Source of the DNA: DATKNA01 sp035541595 | Lineage (GTDB): Bacteria; Actinomycetota; Actinomycetes; Actinomycetales; Kineosporiaceae | Length of the DNA stretch: 6,897 nucleotides | Direction: 5' to 3' | Assembly: GCA_035541595.1 (NCBI GenBank) | Contig: DATKNA010000209.1 | Span: 1 to 6,897 of the forward strand | Shown here: positions 1 to 5,404 of the stretch, one piece after another | How positions within the stretch are numbered: position 1 is the stretch's first letter | Layout of the letters: every line of letters begins with the position of its first letter | Program-made: the position numbers and the translations under genes | Notes under the pieces: model-generated | Seen by the model: the letters and a program-made list of their open reading frames with translations, nothing else | Databases searched by the model: none | What the model was told of the DNA's origin: nothing

Positions 1-1992
1 GACCTTCGCGTCCGCCGCCGTGGCCGAGCGCCAGGCCCGCAGTCGCTCGAAGATCTCTTCGTCGTAGCTGGGCGGGCAGGTGGCGCAGCGGCCGACCTTG
101 CGCTCCGCACCGGTGGCGAGCCGGCCGCCGCAGGTGCGGCAGGTCGTCGGCAGAGCCGGCCTGCCGCGACGCCGGTCCCCGCTGCCTGCGGCGCCGCTCA
201 CACCCCGCGCGGCAGTCCGCGGGGTCGACTCGGCGATCACCCCGTCGAGGAACCTCGACGGGCTCCGGGAGGCGCGCCCTCCCGGCGTCCTCGAGCGTGA
301 CCAGGACAGATGGAGGTGCTCGCGGGCGCGGGTGACGCCCACGTAGAGCAGTCGCCGTTCCTCCTCGACGGCGTCCCAACCCTCGGCCAGTGAGATCGGC
401 ATGAGTCCCTCGGACACGCCGACGATGAACACCGCGTCCCACTCCAGACCCTTCGCCGCGTGCAACGAGGCCAGCGTCACCCCCTGCACGGTCGGCGCGT
501 GCTGCGCGGCGGCCCGCTCGTCGAGTTCGGCGACCAACTGGGCGAGGCCGGCCGTCGGATCGGTCGTGGCGAGGTCGTCGGCCAGCGCGACGAGGGCCTG
601 CAGCGACTCCCAGCGGTCCCGGACGGCACCCGCCGCCGTCGGCGGCTGCCGGGACCAGCCGAGCGTCGCGAGCACGTCGCGCACAGCGTCGGACACGGTG
701 CCCTCGCCGTCCGGAGCACTCTCGCCCGCCGCGCCCGCCCGGGCCGCGCCCCGCAGGAGCAGGACGGCGTCACGCACCTCCTTGCGGGCGAAGAAGCGCT
801 CCCCACCGCGGACGAGGTAGGGCACACCGGCGTCGGCCAGGGCCCGCTCGAGCGGTTCCGACTGGGCGTTGGTCCGGTACAGCACGGCGATCTCGCTGGC
901 CGGCGTCCCGGCTGTGAGGATCTCGCGGATCCGGCCCGCGACGCCGGCGGCCTCGGTGAGGTCGTCGTCGTAGCCGGTGAGCGTGGGCGCCGGGCCGGGC
1001 GGCCGCTGCGCCCGGAGCTGGAGGCGTTCGACGCCTGGGCGAGTTCCGGCGGCTCGGGCGAGCAGGGCGTTCGCCAGGCCGACGACTTCAGGCGTGGAGC
1101 GGTAGTCCCGCACCAGCCGGACGACGGTGGTGCCCGGGTGACGGCGTGGGAACTCCAGCAGGTGGGTCGGGGTCGCTCCGGTGAAGGAGTAGATCGTCTG
1201 GCTCGGATCGCCGACCACGCACACGTCGTCGCGATCGCCGCGCCAGAGGTCGAGCAGGCGCTGCTGGAGCGCGTTGACGTCCTGGTACTCGTCGACCACG
1301 AAATGCCGGTACTGGGCCCGGACCGCCTCCGCGACGTGCCGGTACTCCTCCAGCAGGCCGACGGTGAGGAGCAGGACGTCCTCGAAGTCGATGACCCCCC
1401 GGTCGGTCTTGACCTGTTCATAGATCTCCAGCAGGCGCGCCACCGTCGGCAGATCGAAGCCGGCGGGATCGACGTGACCCGCGCGGCGGGCGGCCTCGGC
1501 GTACCCCGGAGGCGTGAGCAGGCTGACCTTGGCCCACTCGACCTCGGCGGCGAGGTCGCGCACTGCGGCGCGGTCGACGGACAGGCGCAGCCGGGACGCC
1601 GCCTCCGCGACCAGCGGGGCCTTGTGCTCCTGCAGGCCTGGGGGGTGGCCACCGATGGTCTGCGGCCAGAAGTACGACAGTTGGCGCAGCGCCGCGGCAT
1701 GGAATGTCCGGGCCTGGACGCCCGCCACGCCGAGGGCCCGCAGCCGGGCCCGCAGCTCTCCCGCCGCTCGCGCGGTGAAGGTCACGGCGAGGACGTGCTG
1801 AGGAACGTAGACGCCCGCGAGCGCGCCGTACGCGATCCGGTGCGTGAGCGCGCGGGTCTTACCCGTCCCGGCCCCCGCCAGCACGCAGACCGGGCCGCGC
1901 AGGGCGGCCGCGACCTCCCGCTGCTCGGGGTCGAGCGCGGTGAGGACGGCGTCCGCGGACGCCGCGCCGGGCGCAAGGGCGGCGGTCGTCAT
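1..1992 (-). CDS. uvrD2: ATP-dependent DNA helicase UvrD2 (superfamily 1A), 3' end cut by window
   Basis: This is a 3'-to-5' DNA unwinding motor of the UvrD/Rep family, with a presumed role in DNA repair or replication. The 664 residues visible contain, in order, Walker A AGAGTGKT (about 39-46), Walker B DEYQD (234-238), GDPSQTIYSF (motif III region), the HAAKGLEWD motif (K514), and motif VI EEERRLLYVGVTRAR (543-557). A tetracysteine cluster follows (C618, C621, C636, C639; two CxxC pairs 14 residues apart), then the first part of an HRDC domain (YDEEIFERLRAWR). The tetracysteine plus HRDC tail is what separates mycobacterial-type UvrD2 from UvrD1/PcrA. M. tuberculosis UvrD2 is 700 residues, so only a few dozen codons should be missing. 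The ATG at 1992 has a GAGGA ribosome site 9 nt upstream and gives the usual family N-terminus (LDPEQREVAAALRGP). The gene is divergent from the PepSY gene, with 189 bp between them and no convincing promoter hexamers. Confidence 0.95.
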   Translation of the reverse strand, partial: MTTAALAPGAASADAVLTALDPEQREVAAALRGPVCVLAGAGTGKTRALTHRIAYGALAGVYVPQHVLAVTFTARAAGELRARLRALGVAGVQARTFHAAALRQLSYFWPQTIGGHPPGLQEHKAPLVAEAASRLRLSVDRAAVRDLAAEVEWAKVSLLTPPGYAEAARRAGHVDPAGFDLPTVARLLEIYEQVKTDRGVIDFEDVLLLTVGLLEEYRHVAEAVRAQYRHFVVDEYQDVNALQQRLLDLWRGDRDDVCVVGDPSQTIYSFTGATPTHLLEFPRRHPGTTVVRLVRDYRSTPEVVGLANALLARAAGTRPGVERLQLRAQRPPGPAPTLTGYDDDLTEAAGVAGRIREILTAGTPASEIAVLYRTNAQSEPLERALADAGVPYLVRGGERFFARKEVRDAVLLLRGAARAGAAGESAPDGEGTVSDAVRDVLATLGWSRQPPTAAGAVRDRWESLQALVALADDLATTDPTAGLAQLVAELDERAAAQHAPTVQGVTLASLHAAKGLEWDAVFIVGVSEGLMPISLAEGWDAVEEERRLLYVGVTRAREHLHLSWSRSRTPGGRASRSPSRFLDGVIAESTPRTAARGVSGAAGSGDRRRGRPALPTTCRTCGGRLATGAERKVGRCATCPPSYDEEIFERLRAWRSATAADAKV

Positions 1993-2181
1993 CAGGCAGC
2001 ATCCTCGCAGTTCGCCGCGCGCCGCGGGGGATCGGGCGAGGGTGTGCGGCGGAGTGCGGGGGGCTCATCACCGCGCCGTGACACATAGGGCGATCACAGC
2101 GCCGCTCGACGTCGGCCACAGCGATGCCGGACAGCGTGGACCTCGTGGCGGCCACCGGGGTCGCCGGGCGAGGAGGATGCG

Positions 2182-2736
2182 ATGGATTCCATGAACGACG
2201 ACTGGCCCCAGGCGGCCCGGGCTCCGAGGCAACGGGCGAAGACCGCCCGTATCGGCCGCTCGGCCGCTCTCGTCGCGGGCGGTCTGGTGACGGGCGCGGC
2301 GCTGGCAGGCGCTCTCAGCGCCTCGGCCTCGACCGACACCTCCACTCCCGCGGTGCAGTCCTCGGGCGAGGGCGCCGCCCCGGGCGGCCGCCCGGGGGGC
2401 ATCGGCGGCCCGAACCCGGTGCGCTCCGACGAGAAGGCCGTGACCGACGCTCAGGCGGCCACGCTGCGGGCCGCCGCCCTGAAGGCGGTCCCCGGCGGCA
2501 CTGTCGTGCGGATCGAGACCGACGCCGGTGACGGCGCGTACGAGGTCCACATGACGAAGACCGACGGCAGCGTGGTGACGGTGAAGTTCGACGAGAACCT
2601 CGCCGTCATCCGGGTGGAGGACGGCATGGGCCAGGGCGATCCCCGGCCCGCCGGTGGCACCGGTGACGGCCAGCGGGACGCCGGCGGGAGGCAGGGAGGT
2701 GGCGCGCCCGGCGCCGAGACGCCGCCGAGCAGGTAA
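2182..2736 (+). CDS. Membrane-anchored PepSY-like domain protein
   Basis: This 184-residue protein has no identifiable enzymatic function. A basic N-terminus (residues 13-26, rich in Arg/Lys) precedes one hydrophobic segment (about 28-48, Ala/Gly/Leu/Val), which reads as a signal anchor or uncleaved signal peptide. A Gly/Pro/Ser linker follows (about 50-82). Residues 84-150 form a PepSY-like unit: a helix with AALKAVPGGTVVRIETD, then strands YEVHMTKTDG and VTVKFDENLAVIRVE. The tail (151-184) is low-complexity Gly/Pro/Arg. Small actinobacterial proteins of this design are exported or anchored, and PepSY domains are proposed to modulate proteases or sensor kinases; no such partner is visible here. 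The ATG at 2182 has a perfect AGGAGG 5 nt upstream (2171-2176); the second ATG at 2191 would be too far away. The gene sits between uvrD2 and mycoredoxin, which I recall as adjacent in mycobacteria, so it looks like a lineage-specific insertion. Confidence 0.85.
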   Translation: MDSMNDDWPQAARAPRQRAKTARIGRSAALVAGGLVTGAALAGALSASASTDTSTPAVQSSGEGAAPGGRPGGIGGPNPVRSDEKAVTDAQAATLRAAALKAVPGGTVVRIETDAGDGAYEVHMTKTDGSVVTVKFDENLAVIRVEDGMGQGDPRPAGGTGDGQRDAGGRQGGGAPGAETPPSR

Positions 2737-2750
2737 CCGTCGGCGGCACC

Positions 2751-2769
2751 GGCGGCCGCGCAGGCCGCC
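2751..2769 (+). terminator. Possible hairpin terminator after the PepSY gene
   Basis: A perfect 7-bp G+C stem (GGCGGCC at 2751-2757, GGCCGCC at 2763-2769) encloses a 5-nt loop and lies 14 nt after the PepSY stop codon. There is no T tract, but actinobacterial terminators often lack one. In DNA this G+C-rich short stems arise easily by chance, so position is the main support. Confidence 0.35.
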
Positions 2770-2841
2770 ACCTCGACCGCCACCTCGACCGCCACCTCTA
2801 CCACCGCATCGGTGGCCGCATCGGTGGCCGAGGTGGTGGTC
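2767..2841. repeat. 12-bp tandem repeats able to fold into a long stem
   Basis: Two exact copies of GCCACCTCGACC (2767-2778, 2779-2790) and one variant (2791-2802) are followed by two exact copies of GCATCGGTGGCC (2806-2817, 2818-2829) and then GAGGTGGTGGTC (2830-2841). The array can fold: GACCGCCACCTC (2787-2798) pairs with 2830-2841 over 12 positions with one G-T wobble, and inside it CCACCG (2801-2806) pairs with CGGTGG (2810-2815) around a 3-nt loop. It lies between the PepSY stop and the mycoredoxin promoter candidate. It could reinforce termination or be a simple slippage-prone repeat. Read in the PepSY frame beyond its stop it would encode an Ala/Thr/Ser-rich stretch. Confidence 0.7.
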
Positions 2842-2880
2842 GGGGTGCCGGCCACAGCTCGCCGACGGGACCGCACCGCG

Positions 2881-2906
2881 GGAAGAGTCGATCGCGGCAC
2901 GGTGTT
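2881..2906 (+). promoter_or_regulatory. Candidate sigma-R/sigma-H type promoter for mycoredoxin
   Basis: GGAAG (2881-2885) and GTT (2904-2906) are separated by 18 nt. The disulfide-stress sigma factors SigR (Streptomyces) and SigH (Mycobacterium, Corynebacterium) recognise GGAAT/C, about 18 nt, GTT. The fifth base here is G, a mismatch. Transcription would start near 2912-2914 and give a leader of about 65 nt before the GTG at 2979. Thiol-redox genes are classical targets of these factors, which makes the match meaningful; the motif is short, so chance remains possible. Confidence 0.45.
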
Positions 2907-2933
2907 CCACCCAGTTGAACGATCAACAGGTGG
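2907..2933. repeat. Interrupted inverted repeat in the mycoredoxin leader
   Basis: CCACC (2907-2911) and GTTGA (2914-2918) pair with TCAAC (2923-2927) and GGTGG (2929-2933) around the 4-nt loop ACGA, with a small internal mismatch (2912-2913 against 2928). The element begins immediately after the GTT of the promoter candidate, so it would be an operator at the start site or a 5'-leader hairpin. No known regulator motif is recognised. Confidence 0.4.
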
Positions 2934-2963
2934 ACCCATGACCCGACGTCTGATCCGACGACC

Positions 2964-2969
2964 AGGAGG
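2964..2969 (+). promoter_or_regulatory. Ribosome binding site that fixes the mycoredoxin start
   Basis: A perfect AGGAGG lies 9 nt before the GTG at 2979. The only nearby ATG (3000) would be 30 nt away, so the GTG is the better start and adds seven residues (MPDGYAS) ahead of the conserved domain. Confidence 0.75.
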
Positions 2970-2978
2970 CCAGGACCC

Positions 2979-3236
2979 GTGCCCGACGGCTACGCCAGCA
3001 TGCTCACGCTGTACTCGACCAGCTGGTGCGGCTACTGCCGCCGGCTCAAGCGACAGCTCGACCGGGAGGGCATCGCCTACCTCGACTTCGACATCGAGTC
3101 GCATCCCGAGGCCGCGGACTTCGTCATGCAGGTCAACGACGGCGATCAGACGGTGCCGACCGTGGTGTTCCCGGACGGGTCGGCCGCCACGAACCCGTCG
3201 CTGGCCGAGGTGAAGGCCCGTCTCGCCGCGGCCTGA
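2979..3236 (+). CDS. mrx1: Mycoredoxin (Mrx1-type glutaredoxin-like thiol oxidoreductase)
   Basis: This 85-residue cytosolic oxidoreductase is predicted to reduce mycothiol mixed disulfides on proteins, with electrons ultimately from NADPH through mycothiol and mycothione reductase. One glutaredoxin-fold domain fills the protein: strand LTLYSTSW, active site C17-G-Y-C20 with the Trp-Cys pair seen in Mrx1, the cis-proline segment TVPTVVF (58-64), and the PDGS...NPS segment (65-74) before the last helix. The CGYC site and the length match M. tuberculosis Mrx1 (Rv3198A, about 84 residues). C17 should be the nucleophile. The GTG start is chosen because of the AGGAGG upstream. It lies between uvrD2 and nudC with the same relative strands as in M. 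tuberculosis, and a SigR/SigH-like promoter precedes it. The next gene, nudC, converges on it across 70 bp. Confidence 0.93.
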   Translation: MPDGYASMLTLYSTSWCGYCRRLKRQLDREGIAYLDFDIESHPEAADFVMQVNDGDQTVPTVVFPDGSAATNPSLAEVKARLAAA

Positions 3237-3247
3237 GCCGGCCCGCG
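3227..3247. terminator. Weak hairpin at the end of mycoredoxin, possible terminator
   Basis: CGCGGCC (3227-3233) can pair with 3240-3247 (GGCCCGCG) with one bulged C, around a 6-nt loop that contains the mycoredoxin TGA stop. It lies in the convergent interval between mycoredoxin and nudC. There is no T tract, and stems of this size are common in such G+C-rich DNA. Confidence 0.22.
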
Positions 3248-3306
3248 CCGCCCTCCCCGTCATGCCCCGGCCCTCGCCGCGGCCACCGCCGACGCCCGCG
3301 TCAGGA

Positions 3307-4335
3307 TCAGCGCGCCCAGTCGGCCGCCTCGACCGGCGCGCCGTACCAGTCCTCGATCAGACGCCGGGCGATCGAGACCCGGGGGGGCAGCATGAGCTCG
3401 CGGCTCGCCACGTCTGCCTCGAACTCCTGCCGGGTCCACCAACGGGCGTGGGCCAGCTCGACGCCGTCCGCCTGCACCACGGTCGTCAGGGCGTACGCCC
3501 GGAACCCCAGCATCAGCGACGACGGGAAGGGCCATGGCTGGCTGCCCCGGTACTCGACGTCGCCGATCTCGACATGCGCCTCCTCGGCGACCTCGCGGCG
3601 GACCGCCGCCTCCAGTGATTCCCCCGGCTCGACGAAGCCGGCGAGGGTCGAGTAGCGCCTGGGCGGCCAGCTGGCCTGCCGGCCCAGCAGGATGCGGTCC
3701 CGGTCGTCGACCACGGCCATGATCACCGCTGGGTCCGTGCGTGGGTAGTGCTCGGCCCGACAGCGGGGGCACATGCGCGCCCAGCCGGCCTGGACGACGT
3801 CTGTCGGTGCCCCGCACCGCGCACAGTGCGTGTGCGTCGCGTGCCAGTTCCCCACGGCAAGCGCCATGGTGAAGAGGCCTGCGCCGGCGTCGTCCAGGAG
3901 GGGCCCCACCTCGCGCAGCCCCGCCCAGCGTAACCGCCCGTCCGCGGCCGGCGGGTCGCCGCGACGATCGACGGGCGGGGCGCCGCCGCGATCGACCCGT
4001 GGGTCGCCGCGACGGTCGAGGGGGGCCAGCTCGGCCAGCCCCGCCTCGGCCGCGGTCACGGCCAGGGCGACGTAGCCCCGACCGGCCTCGTCCTCCCCGA
4101 GGTAGACGGTCACGCCCCGGCCGGCGAGATCGGCCGGCAGCGAGCCCGGCGCCAGGAGCGCCACCCCAGGCGACCCGGCCGCGTCCGCCCGGACGAGCAA
4201 CCGGTCGCCGGCGAGCACGAGCACCGCGCAGCTCTGGTCGGCGAGCAGCCCCTCGACCAGGCCCGGCTCCACACGTCGCTCCGCCCGGCGGTCGACCGCC
4301 GACCTGGACAAGGCCAGTCCGCGCAGGGAGGACAC
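3307..4335 (-). CDS. nudC: NAD(+)/NADH diphosphatase, Nudix family, NudC type
   Basis: The enzyme hydrolyses NADH or NAD+ to nicotinamide mononucleotide and AMP, and NudC proteins can also remove NAD caps from RNA. The 342 residues show an N-terminal domain (LALSRSAVDRRAERR near the start), a four-cysteine zinc ribbon (C171, C174, C189, C192), the Nudix box from G233 (GFVEPGE...REVAEE, 233-252), and the NADH-pyrophosphatase signature SQPWPFPSS (265-273). Catalytic glutamates E248, E251 and E252 are present. H254 replaces the glycine of the usual REUxEExGU box. Residues 106-129 are three 8-residue repeats in the linker, which helps explain why it is longer than M. tuberculosis NudC (about 313). 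The GTG at 4335 is chosen because it gives the normal family N-terminus; no ribosome site precedes it, but a -10-like TAGTGT lies 7 nt upstream, so the mRNA may be leaderless. Confidence 0.94.
   Translation of the reverse strand: MSSLRGLALSRSAVDRRAERRVEPGLVEGLLADQSCAVLVLAGDRLLVRADAAGSPGVALLAPGSLPADLAGRGVTVYLGEDEAGRGYVALAVTAAEAGLAELAPLDRRGDPRVDRGGAPPVDRRGDPPAADGRLRWAGLREVGPLLDDAGAGLFTMALAVGNWHATHTHCARCGAPTDVVQAGWARMCPRCRAEHYPRTDPAVIMAVVDDRDRILLGRQASWPPRRYSTLAGFVEPGESLEAAVRREVAEEAHVEIGDVEYRGSQPWPFPSSLMLGFRAYALTTVVQADGVELAHARWWTRQEFEADVASRELMLPPRVSIARRLIEDWYGAPVEAADWAR
3949..4020 (-). repeat. Three in-frame 24-bp tandem repeats inside nudC
   Basis: Units at 3997-4020, 3973-3996 and 3949-3972 encode LDRRGDPR, VDRGGAPP and VDRRGDPP. 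The DNA cores starting at 3953, 3977 and 4001 match at 17-18 of 20 positions. The repeat lies in the linker between the N-terminal domain and the zinc ribbon, and its 24-bp period keeps the frame whatever the copy number. It is probably a flexible, charged, slippage-generated insertion. Confidence 0.85.
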
Positions 4336-4342
4336 GTGGCCG

Positions 4343-4348
4343 ACACTA
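4343..4348 (-). promoter_or_regulatory. Candidate -10 element for a leaderless nudC transcript
   Basis: Read on the minus strand this is TAGTGT, matching the actinobacterial TANNNT -10 pattern, with 7 nt before the nudC GTG. That places the predicted transcription start on or next to the start codon. No -35 hexamer and no Shine-Dalgarno sequence are seen upstream, which is the usual picture for leaderless genes. Confidence 0.45.
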
Positions 4349-4389
4349 CCGAGGCGCCCGGACGTCGGCCCGAGGAGCCGTCCGCGCCG

Positions 4390-4395
4390 TACCGT
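4390..4395 (+). promoter_or_regulatory. Candidate -10 element for a leaderless phosphotransferase transcript
   Basis: TACCGT matches TANNNT and ends 6 nt before the GTG at 4402, so a start at +7 from the last T falls on that codon. There is no recognisable -35 hexamer and no Shine-Dalgarno sequence next to the GTG. The motif is degenerate, so a chance match is possible. Confidence 0.4.
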
Positions 4396-4401
4396 GACGG
4401 G

Positions 4402-5370
4402 GTGCCCGCCCGCAACCCCCTCGTCCTCGCGGCCCTGGCGAGCGTCGCGGTCCCCGGACTCGTCCCCGTGACGGCGCAAGCGGCTCCCCCGGGCGCCCCC
4501 GCCTCGGGGGGAACCACCCCCGGAGGCCGTGGCACGGCCCAGGGCGAGCCGGCCGAGGACGTCGACGCCGCCCTGGTGACCGACGACCAGGGGCGCCGAT
4601 GGGTGGTCAGGGCGCCGCGGACGTCGGCGGCCGCGGCGCTCCTGGAGCAGGAGTGGCGCTTCCTCGGGACGCTGACCGGCCGGCTCCCGTTCGCCGTCCC
4701 GCTGGTCGCCGGGACCGCCTGGTTGCCCGAGGGTGGCCGTGCCGGGGTGCACCGGGCGCTCGAGGGCAGCCCGATCGTCCCGGCGTCGATGGCGGCGGGG
4801 GCAGGCCTGTCGGCAACCCTCGGCCGGGCGCTGGCGGCGATCCACGAGCTGCCCTCGCGGTTCGCGGAGGACGCCGAGCTGCCGGTGTACACGGCGGACG
4901 AATACCGACGTCGCCGGCTCGCCGAGCTGGATCGGGCCGCGGCGACGGGACACGTTCCGGCGGCGCTGTTGGCGCGCTGGGAGCGCGCGCTGGAGGAGGC
5001 CGGGGCGTGGCGGTTCACGCCGTGCGTGGTCCACGGCGACCTCGCCGCGGAGAACGTCCTGGTCCAGGGGAGCTCCGTCAAGAGCGTCCTGGCCTGGGGT
5101 CAGGCGCGGATCGCCGATCCCGCGGACGACCTCGCCTGGCTCGTGGCGGCCGCGCCCGCGACGGCGACCGACTCGGTCCTCGGGGCCTACGCGCACACCA
5201 GGCGGGACGCACCGGATCACGGCCTCGTGCGGCGTGCCCGGCTGGGTGGCGAGCTGGCGCTGGCCCGGTGGCTGCTGCACGGCGTCACGAGCGGCGACGA
5301 CGCCGTCGTGGCCGACGCCGTCGGCATGCTCGGCGACCTCGAGGCCGCGGTGGGCGACGATCCCTGGTGA
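4402..5370 (+). CDS. APH/macrolide-phosphotransferase-fold protein lacking the metal-binding Asp
   Basis: This 322-residue protein has the aminoglycoside/macrolide kinase fold; its substrate is unknown and nothing shows that it confers resistance. Visible in order are an N-terminal helix (NPLVLAALASVAVPGL), an unusual Gly/Pro/Thr linker (about 28-50), the N-lobe (TDDQGRRWVVRAPR, then the LLEQEWRFL helix), and the Brenner motif HGDLAAEN with H211, D213 and N218. The segment that should read I/L-D-W, whose Asp binds metal, is VLAWGQARIADPADDLAWL: residue 231 is Ala (GCC at 5092-5094). Catalysis is therefore doubtful. The GTG at 4402 fits the family N-terminus and a leaderless promoter. The alternative GTG at 4336 abuts the nudC start, adds 22 residues, and has GGAGG only 4 nt upstream. 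The EEP gene follows after 34 bp, so the two are probably co-transcribed. Confidence 0.82.
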   Translation: MPARNPLVLAALASVAVPGLVPVTAQAAPPGAPASGGTTPGGRGTAQGEPAEDVDAALVTDDQGRRWVVRAPRTSAAAALLEQEWRFLGTLTGRLPFAVPLVAGTAWLPEGGRAGVHRALEGSPIVPASMAAGAGLSATLGRALAAIHELPSRFAEDAELPVYTADEYRRRRLAELDRAAATGHVPAALLARWERALEEAGAWRFTPCVVHGDLAAENVLVQGSSVKSVLAWGQARIADPADDLAWLVAAAPATATDSVLGAYAHTRRDAPDHGLVRRARLGGELALARWLLHGVTSGDDAVVADAVGMLGDLEAAVGDDPW

Positions 5371-5404
5371 GCGTCGTGGGCGCGGCGATGGCAGCGTGTG
5401 CGGT

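Noticed and set aside
460..2088. Long plus-strand open frame opposite uvrD2, and a 407-codon minus-strand frame (477-1700)
   Set aside because: Their translations are Arg/Gly/Ala/Ser-rich with no domains, while the third minus-strand frame gives all helicase motifs without interruption. They are G+C-driven shadows.
2076..2099. GTGA-N12-TCAC inverted repeat between uvrD2 and the PepSY gene, resembling a CRP site
   Set aside because: CRP sites have a 6-bp spacer (TGTGA-N6-TCACA); the spacing is wrong and the arms are only 4 bp.
2767..2829. Short tandem repeats considered as a CRISPR-like array
   Set aside because: The units are contiguous 12-mers without unique spacers, and no cas gene is present.
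2068..3263. Minus-strand open frames of 270-280 codons covering the PepSY and mycoredoxin genes
   Set aside because: They are low-complexity, contain Val/Glu/Ala repeats from the 12-bp array, and lie opposite well-supported plus-strand genes with ribosome sites.
4402..5370. Phosphotransferase read as an aminoglycoside or macrolide resistance gene
   Set aside because: The fold matches, but the metal-binding Asp is absent and the setting is a housekeeping neighbourhood with no mobile element, so resistance is not supported.
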